NCBI GenBank assembly: GCA_036971715.1
Contig: JAVHJL010000013.1
Coordinates: 1,364,001-1,428,000, forward strand
Direction: 5' to 3'
Length of the DNA: 64,000 nt
Source of the DNA: Arthrobotrys musiformis
Lineage: Eukaryota > Ascomycota > Orbiliomycetes > Orbiliales > Orbiliaceae
The notes beneath the pieces are model-generated. The model made no database searches. It was not told the DNA's origin and was given only the letters and a program-made list of their open reading frames with translations. A program made the translations under genes and the position numbers. Positions 56,409 to 64,000 of the stretch are shown piece after piece; position 1 is the stretch's first letter; each line of letters starts with the position of its first letter.

Positions 56409-57724
56409 TTATAATACGCCCTCTACTGGTTCATCGCTCTCGCTGTCGTCCTCGCCTTCCACACTGACCCTCACGCCGTCCAACTGCTTCGAAACCTCGT
56501 CCACCAGACTTTCGATGTACTCCTTGTCCCTCCCCACCAATGTTACCGTATTCCTCGGTTTCCCCCACCGTGGGTAACTCCCAACCTTCACCCCACGCTC
56601 TTGAACCTTCTCCTGCAGCGACGTGAGGTAATCCGCCATCTGCGACTCCGGCTGGGGAGTACTAATCATCACCCGGAATATATTTCGATTAGAAGCCTCG
56701 ATCCTCGGCACCAATTCCTTCTCCAACCCAGTCAGCATCTCCTGGAACAACAACGGAATCCCCGGAAGGATGTGAATATTCTCGTTCACGATCGCAATAG
56801 GCACCCATAATTCCTCGGATGGGAAATACGCTCGACACCCGGCGCCGGTCGGCAGCGTTGCCATGCGTAATTTCGCCGATAATCTGGGCGAAGGGGTATC
56901 CCAGTCGAATGTTGGCTCGCTTCTCTTCGATTTCCAGAGTCGTCTCATCCTTTGCCGGGTTTCATCGTGGATCTCCAGTGGGACGTTGAACCTGGAACCG
57001 AACCGGTGGTCTGCTTGTTAGATATACATGCACATGCATACATGCATTTATGCAAAAGGCCCGGCTGTCGAGACAGAGAGGGAAGGATGAGATGACGGAT
57101 GTTTTACATACGCTTTTGCGATGCTGGCATAGGTGATATCATCATGACTGACGAAAACGATAAAAGAAAGTTAGCGTTTGAAAGAGTCCGCGGACATTAT
57201 CATGCGACGTCAAATTTAAAGTATCATTTATGTGTGTGACGATTAAGTCTGTATGTCGGGATAGGAAGGAGAGGAAGATGAGGAAGGGGGGGCTCATTAT
57301 CATGCGTACGTACGTCGGGCCAATTCCGCCGCTGGTTACCACGAAATCATACCTCTCGGACATCCGACGGGCGGCCTCGACGATGTCCGCCTCATCGTCC
57401 GGGATCACCTCGATTCGCTTGAGATCGAGTCCGAGCGAAAAGCAGTATTTCGCAAAGAAGGGACTGTTTGTGTCTACGATCTGGTATTATGGGTGAAAAC
57501 CGAGAGAAAGTAGAGAAAAGGAACCCCCCTGTCAGCCTGACGTTCAATTACAAGTGCAAAGCCTGGCCATGTCTGGTATCACAGTCGCATGGCCACTCGC
57601 GCGCACGCACTGATCATGCAAGGATGGAACAACAGTGGTGAGCAACCTTTCCATTGAGGACCTCATCTCCAATAATCAGACAGGCAGCCGTCTGAATCAT
57701 CCGCACGGGAGCAGACGGAGACAT
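56409..57724 (-). CDS. MoaB/Mog molybdopterin-binding-fold protein (CinA / FAD-synthase N-terminal type)
   Basis: Four exons: 57724-57647, 57480-57314, 57147-57112, 56991-56409; 287 aa. The fold is shown by TAACLIIGDEVLNGK, then IVDTNSPFFAKYCFSLGLDL, VIPDDEADIVEAARRMSERY, FVVTSGGIGPTHDDITYASI and AKAFNVPLEIHDETR. The GGIGPTHDD loop is the family's ligand-binding motif. Later: LPTGAGCRAYFPSEELWVPI, IHILPGIPLLFQEML. The reaction is unsettled: related domains occur in nicotinamide-nucleotide amidases and FAD synthases; no second catalytic domain is present. An in-frame ATG at 57853 would add 43 residues, basic and without acidic residues, like a mitochondrial presequence; the start is therefore open. 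Intron 1 has a weak GTTGCT donor. Confidence 0.85.
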
Positions 57725-58380
57725 TTTTTTGCAAGGAAGAGGACGGTAGTGTAAATGTAAATTTAAAGCTTGCTTCGAGAAGAGGAGGGCTGATCCGGAA
57801 GAGTTTGAGTGCAGATATTGCAGGATCCGTGCACGTGTGGAGAACCCGAGCATTTGAGTGCAGTTGCGGACTGGTAGTTAGGTTGCTTGTGTGTGATTCT
57901 CTTGATATTAAGTACCCTTCCCGTACGCGCCTGTCTCCGACCGAATTACCGCGCTTGAAAGGGTCCCATATGTCGTGATTCCGCCGTGGGATGTTCTGGC
58001 CTCTCAATTAGCTTCGGTTCGATCCAGTTATACTTCTCACTTACTCAAAGGAGGCAAGTAAGCTTAAGTTATATCGAGTTCGGGATCTGATCGGATGGCC
58101 CCATTGTGGCTTGTCGGAGATGTTGAAGGCTGAGGCTGGTGAGCGGGCAAGCCACAGTCTCGTGAGCTTATCCTTCTTCGGCTAGCCGCCTTCGATATCA
58201 CTACCAGGCCACTACAATGCATACTACTCTCGTAAACTCAACATTTTGAGCTGAGAGAGTAAGAGTGCATAGGAACTTCGAGCTTCGCTAGACTTGATCA
58301 AAATACATCGACATCGTTTTCCTGCTGTTGTTCACATCGTCCCGCTCGTTCACGGTCGTAACAGCTGGTAGCCCGACATT
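57725..58380. promoter_or_regulatory. Divergent promoter region Mog-fold gene / GMF
   Basis: 656 bp between start codons; nothing else recognised. The left end may be coding if the upstream ATG at 57853 is used. Confidence 0.5.
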
Positions 58381-59126
58381 ATGGTATCATATATGGCTTT
58401 TTGAATGCTTATTCCGAACCTCTTCCTTTGCGTGATATGTCTCTAACTGCCCCGCCTACCCACCTTTATGTTCCTAGGCATCCGAATCCCGACTTTACGT
58501 TTTCAGCGAAGATACCAGGAAACAACTACGGAAGTTTAGGCTCTCTACATCTAGAGCAAACACTCCTCAAGCTCGCATCTGTGCGTCATCTTCCCGTCGC
58601 TCCCGTTCATCAGGAAGAAAATGCGGGGGGGACCGTTTTCTCTTTTCTTTCGTAGTCTAACCCCAGCTTGCCTATCACCAGACGCTATCGATAGGAAGAC
58701 GCTGGAAATCAAAGAATCCGACTCGGAGGTATATACGTCTTTGGAGGATATCGCTGATGCCCTACCGGAGAATACGCCGAGATACGTGGTTCTTAGTCAT
58801 CCGGTAACGTTGGTAAGCGGTTCCTCCTGCCCCTCCATCATCACTTTTTATCTCCATCTCCATCTTTATCTTTTTATACGTTATATATGCATCGACTTCC
58901 TTCTCTTGGTCTGACCCAAGTGCCCTTGCCTACCTAGAAATCCGGGCGGCTTTCCACACCATACGTGCTGCTTTATTATATGCCCGAGAATTCAAACAAC
59001 GAACTACGGATGTTGTATGCTGGAGCCAAAGAGCTCATGCGAAATACCGCCGAAGTCGGCAAGGTTATGGAAGTCGAGGATGAGGACAGTGTTCTCGCAG
59101 TCAAGGATGCGCTGGTAAATGCATAG
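58381..59126 (+). CDS. AIM7: Glia maturation factor homologue (ADF-H, Arp2/3 regulator)
   Basis: Four coding exons: 58381-58383 (ATG only), 58478-58580, 58682-58812, 58938-59126; 141 aa. Splicing gives M-ASESRLYVFSEDTRKQLRKF, then RLSTSRANTPQARIYAIDRK, YVVLSHPVTL-KSGRLSTPY and LLYYMPENSNNELRMLYAGA, ending KELMRNTAEVGKVMEVEDED-type sequence. These are the GMF-family hallmarks and the length is normal. By family knowledge GMF binds Arp2/3 and removes actin branches. The ATG|GTATCA donor with branch CTCTAAC and acceptor CCTAG is the only arrangement I found that supplies a start; the next in-frame Met is not near the N-terminus. Confidence 0.9.
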
Positions 59127-59552
59127 GTAATATAACGGAGGGACTTCAAGGTGGATGTTTTTGTTTTTTTTCTGTCGAGCGCCTGGGTACGAGACCAGCA
59201 TGTGTGTATGTTTTATAATAACGCGGTACTACGACGTTCTTGACTTGCTTACTTCTATAGATCCGTCGTTTTCGCTGGACCGCAAGCACAGCAGCATGCG
59301 AGTTGTCTCGTCTTTTTCTCTTTCTTCTTGCTTCTCTGTGTAGTATTCTTTCACCGCTAAGCAAGCTTCCTTCCGTTAAATTTGTGCCCGTTGATATTTG
59401 GTAGTTTTATGCAAGAAGCGGGGTGTTTTGGAAGTGCAGTAGTAATACTTTATGTAGTGGTCGCAGAAGCGGCAGGGAAGCAGTAGTAGCGTTTCCGTTG
59501 ATCCCTGCGGTTAAATACGTAGCGGAGGTATAAACGTATAACCGCGCGTAGC

Positions 59553-59685
59553 AAAAAAAAAAAAAAAAAAAAAAGGATGGAGGGGAGAAGAATGAGAGAA
59601 AAGTTCCATGCCCTAAAAAAAACGTTCTGAACGTTTTAGTCGTGCGTCGATAGGAGCCTACCTTTTTTTTTTTTTTTTTTTTTTT
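59553..59685. repeat. A22 and T23 tracts as an inverted pair
   Basis: A22 at 59553-59574 and T23 at 59663-59685 with 88 bp between, including the short palindrome AACGTTCTGAACGTT near 59621-59635. The tracts could pair to form a long hairpin. Confidence 0.85.
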
Positions 59686-61840
59686 CCCCGAGCGAGTGGA
59701 GTATATGGTACGTGCAATACATAGTATGCTTGAGTTTTCGAGATTTATATGGGGGTTGTTTGCCTGGTCCAGTCAGGCCACGCTCGGACGAGGGAAGTAC
59801 CAATACAAGATGAAGGAAGAGCAAAAAGCACATGTGATGGGGGTGGAGAATCGGACTGGAACCAAAGAAGGCAAGTTGTCTCGTCAAAAAGCAGGCGACA
59901 AGGGGTCGGCAGTAGCGCCGCTGGGGAAGTCGGGTTCTTGATCCATTTGTCGAAAGCAAATCAAACAGGTGGGGTGAATCCAGTTTGCACTTGAGCTGTC
60001 CCAGCTTAGGAAACGGGCCTGCCCGGGAGCCTGTTTGGCGGGATGTGAAAAAAAAAAGTTGACAGCGCAGAAGGCGGAGATGTATGTGCACATCGCCAAC
60101 CGGAGGAGCAGGAAAGAGTCTCAGGGCTAGGTTTGACCCCCTTGATCGTGGGAGAGATACCGATAGAGAAGGCATAATCCTTGTAAAGGACAGCGATCTA
60201 AATTTTTTTCTGGGTTCCCGTAGCTTTTTTAAACTTACTGGGTCTTTGTATCTCGTATGCACGTACAATCTGTGCTTTCGTAGTATGTGCATGTCCGATG
60301 TATTGGACATACGCAGACATACATATGTATGTATGTCGGTCTGGTATGGAGTATGGATCCAATGGGTTGATTCAAAAGCAGGAGGTCGCATTTTGGACAA
60401 GGTTGGGGTCGGGTGGAGGTGACATGATTTGCCGTTCGGAGGAGCCCTTGGCCGCCATGCATGATTGTCAGCCAGTGTGGGAAGGGATACACGAATACTT
60501 GCACATATTATATGTCTAATGGGCGGCGTGGATGTGGGCGTGGGCGGCGAGGTGGGCGTGTAATTGTCATGTAATATAATGCAGAATATGGAGAAGGGAA
60601 GAGAGAAAAAAACGCAAACTGCAGCAGACCCAGGTTGGTGGGCCACTTCGAGGTCAAGTTCGTTTCGCCCCCCAATTCGTCTAGGCATGGCGAACGAGGC
60701 CCTTGTCAATTCGGTCGGCCAAAGCGGCTATTCGATGGAGGGAAAGGGGAAAGAGGAACCTCTTCCGCTCCACAGTACCGATACCTTTTCTTCTCGCTCC
60801 TCTTCTTCCTACTCGTTCCCCGTGCGCTCAGAAAATAAAGCACGAGGTACTGAAGCATGTAATGTACATCTGTACGTACTTGCTTCTTACTTACTTAATA
60901 CAACGTGGAAAAGCAAAGCTGGGCCGGAAGACGGTTCGGTGCATGGGGTTGGTGTTCTCTTGTCTCGTCTTGCTGCTGCAGCCGTGTTCTCCACCTTCCG
61001 CTGGCAGGCTTCGCTAGCGCTGGTCCCTCTCTCTCCGTCTCGCTCTCTCTCACTTTTTTTTTTTTTTTTTTTTTTTGGGTTTCTGCGTACTTTTTCAGTA
61101 CCGCTTCAACATAGCGCATGCCTGTTCGTATGTATCTATGTGTCTATGTAATATGCCTGTCCGTATGCCTGCAAGTACGATGTAGGTATCAGAAGTATGT
61201 ACGTATGTAGCATGCGAGTATGCGAGTAACTTACACGTTATGGGAAGTATCTGACTCTGGTTCTGGTTCTTGGATCTTGAATTGGGCTGGGGTATCTTGT
61301 CCTTGTCATGTTCTGTCCTATCCTATCGTGTCCCATCCTGCCATGCCATGCCATGGCCTGCCCTGTCTTGCCTTGTCTCTGTTGGGATTTGGGTTGATCG
61401 GGATAAGTTGAGATTTGAGAGCAGAGAAGAGAAGAGCAGAGCAGAGAACAGAACAGAACAAGCGCAGCGCGGAGCAAACGTCAGGAAAGCGAGAGAGGTT
61501 CCGAGAGAGTGTGTACAATGTAATGTAATAATAAAACAAGGATAATAACGATTGCCTGTCATATGTAAGTAAGTATGTATGCAATTGTATAATTGTCTCT
61601 CTTCCCTACTAGCTAACTAGCTCCCGCCTCTCCCACTCTCACACTCCTTCTCTCTCACCTTCCCTCTCTCTACCATCTTGACTTCCCTTGGGTCACAGCC
61701 GCGGTAGTATATGTAACAATAGCAGCAGCAGTAGAATAGCAGGAGTTTGAAGTAGTTGAAGTAGTTGGTATTCAATATATGTTGCACCTACTTTAGGTAG
61801 TTTCCCCGTTTTCTTTTTTCTCTCTTCCCCATCTTCTTCT

Positions 61841-61894
61841 TCCCTTCCCTTCCCTTCCCTTCCCTTCCCTTCTTCCCTTTCCCTTTCCCTTTCC
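61841..61894. repeat. (TTCCC)n / (TTTCCC)n homopyrimidine repeat
   Basis: Six TTCCC units followed by three TTTCCC units and a C run: an uninterrupted pyrimidine tract with mirror symmetry, a possible H-DNA former. Confidence 0.85.
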
Positions 61895-62210
61895 TCCCCC
61901 CCCAAAAGCCAACCCGAATGATAAGATTGATACTTCGGATTCCCTTCGCACTAAAGAAAGTCTAAAAAACCTTCTTCTTCTCGTTCCATCGTCAATCATA
62001 TTTATATTATCTTCAGACGGACCCGACACCCCGGATTCACTAACCACCGACTAACCAGCTAGTTAGCCGCGAAAGTCAGTCAATCATTCACCTTACCTGT
62101 CTCCTCCCCTTCCTCCCTTCCCTTCTTTCCCTTCCTCTTCCCTTCCTCCCCTTCCTTCGGTCCCCATAATCCGTAACCGCAACAATTGGACTATTCCAAT
62201 TGCAATACCA

Positions 62211-62268
62211 CCCACCATCACCACCATCACCACCCACCATCGTCATCATCACCATCGTCATCACCACC
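62211..62268. repeat. CAC/CAT trinucleotide repeat
   Basis: A near-continuous series of CAC, CAT and CGT triplets about 840 bp upstream of the last gene. An ORF through it would encode polyhistidine, but has no start or domain support. Confidence 0.8.
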
Positions 62269-63106
62269 TTGGGTTTGGGAGGTAATTAATTCATTGCAAG
62301 ACATCTTTCTTCCCTCGGTTTCTTTTTTTCTTTTCTACCCTTCTTCCCCGTTCCCGTTCCCTTTTCCGTCGAAAAACCTACCAACAACACCACTATCACT
62401 CCCACGCACACCCACCCACAAAAACCCCCTTTGCCTCCCATCAAAAGAAATAAAGCTGACCAACGACCCGACCGTCTGGGACAGACAAAATAAACTTACA
62501 TCTCACACACAGAACCTCTATACGCTCGGATAGGGAATCTTTAAATCCTATCTTCTTCATTTCGAACTACCTGCTTTCACTTTTTTCATTTTAATTTTTT
62601 TTCCCATCTTTTTTATTTTATTTTATTTTATTTTAATTTTTTTTAGCAAGTTGGTTGGGTCAGTCCATCGACTTACTACCAGTCCCAAGGACCCGGGTCG
62701 CCGCTGTCGTGTTCCTTCAGCAGCAGTAAAAAAAATCCGCCCTTGCTGATTCCCGACTCCTTGGACGACCACCCTCGTCGTTTCTTTTCTCGCTGCATCT
62801 CCATCTCCAGCTCCTCCAGATGCGATTGATATTCTAAACGTCTCGATAGACGTCCAGTAAAAAAAATTCAACCTCCCGTTATCGAAAGGATACATTAGAA
62901 GAATTCCACCGTATGCACCTCAAACTACCTAATCTCCACTAATACGCTACCGAAAGACTTCATTTTCTCCCTCTCCTTCTTCTGGAATTCCCGACAACTA
63001 GACGTTATTGCGTTCTGGGTTTATCGCGCCCTTTTGCGACCGACGAAAGTCTAATCTTGACTTTCTTTTTTAATCTCCGACACATTTTCTCGCCAATTCC
63101 GAAAAA

Positions 63107-64000
63107 ATGTCGACTCCACAACCCACCTCTGGCGGACCGCCAGCTGAGAAGGACAAATCGAAAAGACGCAGCATTCAGCGATTCGTTTCCAAGTTGGTAA
63201 AACCTAGTAAATCGAAGAAGCACGCAACCACCGAAGCCACGCCAGCTGAATCTTCGTACGTCTAGCCTTACAAGTCTCAAACCCCCCCCCCAAAAAAAAA
63301 TACATCTAAGACTGAAATCTAATTCCTCACTTCTGTTGCTGTTATTATTTAGGTCTGCCAGTGCGCCAGGTCCGTCTACATCTACTCCGGCTGCAGACAA
63401 GACACCAGCCGAGAAACCAGCCGACCCAGTGGCTCCCGTACCGACCGAGGCCGCTACCACGACTGCAGAACCAACTACCGAACCAGAAGAACCGTCGAAA
63501 ACAATACCGGAATCCAGCACAGCTACCGCCGAGCCTTCGAAAGCAAAGCCAGCGCTATCGCTAGGTGCTAGACAACTGGCCGAAAAGCATGGCATCGAGA
63601 TACCAGAGGACTGGCCTTACGCTGCAAGATCTCCTGTTGGAGAGAGAATCGAGAAGCCGATCCGCATGCGTGTGAGACGCTATTGCCATCTCTGTCAAAC
63701 AGCCTTTGGAAGTGAGAAGACATGTCCAAGTTGCGGCCATAAACGATGCGTGGAATGCCCACGTTCACCACCGTATGTTCTCCTTCCATCATCCCGATAT
63801 TGTCCGCAGATCACTAACCAAACCGGCCCGATCAGTCCCAAAACGGATAAGAAGAAGTCCAAGACGAAGCCGAAGGAATACGACCCTTATGAAGGCCTCA
63901 CAATGCCAAGCAAAACAGGTGGTCAGCCTTTGGTATATCGCAAGATTCGTCAACGTGTACATTGGAAATGTCACAAGTGCGAATCCGATTTTGCCGGCCA
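63107..64000 (+). CDS. Fungal Cys-rich zinc-binding protein of unknown function (3' truncated by window)
   Basis: Exons seen: 63107-63255, 63353-63772, 63836-64000 and beyond; 244 residues so far. Start MSTPQPTSGGPPAEKDKSKR in the AAAAAATGT context. The N-terminus is Lys-rich (RRSIQRFVSKLVKPSKSKK), then Thr/Pro/Ala/Glu-rich and probably disordered. A conserved-looking core follows: LGARQLAEKHGIEIPEDWPY, MRVRRYCHLCQTAFGSEKTC, PSCGHKRCVECPRSPP (three CxxC pairs, zinc ribbon-like). Exon 3 adds KKKSKTKPKEYDPYEG and a second WKCHKCESDF motif at the edge. I have seen this layout in conserved hypothetical fungal proteins but cannot name it. Nuclear or nucleic-acid function is only a guess. Confidence 0.8.

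Larger units (their letters stand above)
59127..63106. other. 4 kb low-complexity spacer upstream of the last gene
   Basis: 3980 bp between GMF and the next start, both on plus. It holds A22/T23 tracts at 59553-59685, GTAT/TGTC microsatellites at 60300-60345 and 61130-61215, T23 at 61054, (TTCCC)n at 61841-61894, CAC/CAT repeats at 62211-62268 and (ATTTT)n at 62609-62634. The last kilobase is pyrimidine-rich on the plus strand, as in long fungal 5' leaders. Frames of up to 357 codons here are repeat-driven and have no domain. Confidence 0.6.

Noticed and set aside
59636..60709. Minus-strand 357-codon frame in the 4 kb spacer
   Set aside because: It crosses the T23 tract and microsatellites, has biased composition and no domain.

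Overview
The window is nuclear DNA of a filamentous ascomycete (Pezizomycotina). The evidence is a set of fungal-specific families (HET-C incompatibility protein, ARC-complex subunit Arb1, a Zn2Cys6 regulator, a fungal-type class I terpene synthase) and many short introns, mostly 50-140 nt, with GTAAGT/GTATGT-like donors, CTAAC-like branch sites and TAG/CAG acceptors. I cannot place the class from sequence alone. I see no transposon, rRNA, tRNA or CRISPR. I resolved 26 protein genes, 24 of them complete, by joining exons so that frame, splice sites and family similarity agree.

1-15 kb: the 3' end of a C2H2-like zinc-finger gene; RIC1 (-) and YIF1 (+), two Golgi Rab-network genes sharing a 489 bp divergent promoter; mitochondrial stomatin-like SLP2 (-); GCN3/eIF2B-alpha (-); a NECAP-like endocytosis gene (+); ARB1 (-), RNAi/heterochromatin; and an inositol polyphosphate kinase of the ARG82 type (+).

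15-31 kb: HET-C (-) with a long repetitive hydrophilic and Gly/Tyr-rich tail; casein kinase II beta (-), whose start codon is split by an intron; histone chaperone HIR1 (+); a quinone oxidoreductase (-); and a Zn2Cys6 transcription factor (-) whose zinc cluster is spread over six exons, including apparent 4-nt and 12-nt micro-exons.

31-51 kb: ASA1 (+) and DBP7 (-), tail to tail with 15 bp between stop codons; an isolated sesquiterpene-synthase-like gene (-); a secreted Thr-rich, Cys-rich protein (+); then five housekeeping genes all on +: RPC37/RPC5 (Pol III), 3-hydroxyisobutyrate dehydrogenase, SEN34 (tRNA splicing), UDP-glucose 4-epimerase and Rho-GDI.

51-64 kb: RAS (-) with a GC-AG intron; a 3.2 kb low-complexity spacer; a MoaB/Mog-fold protein (-); a glia maturation factor homologue (+) whose first coding exon is only ATG; a 4 kb low-complexity spacer rich in homopolymers; and the 5' part of an unrecognised Cys-rich zinc-binding protein running off the end.

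Most of the content is ordinary housekeeping. The unusual part is gene architecture: micro-exons, introns in or right after start codons, a GC donor, and an acceptor sitting on a pure A tract. No gene cluster that clearly forms a new multi-gene system was found; the terpene synthase stands alone.
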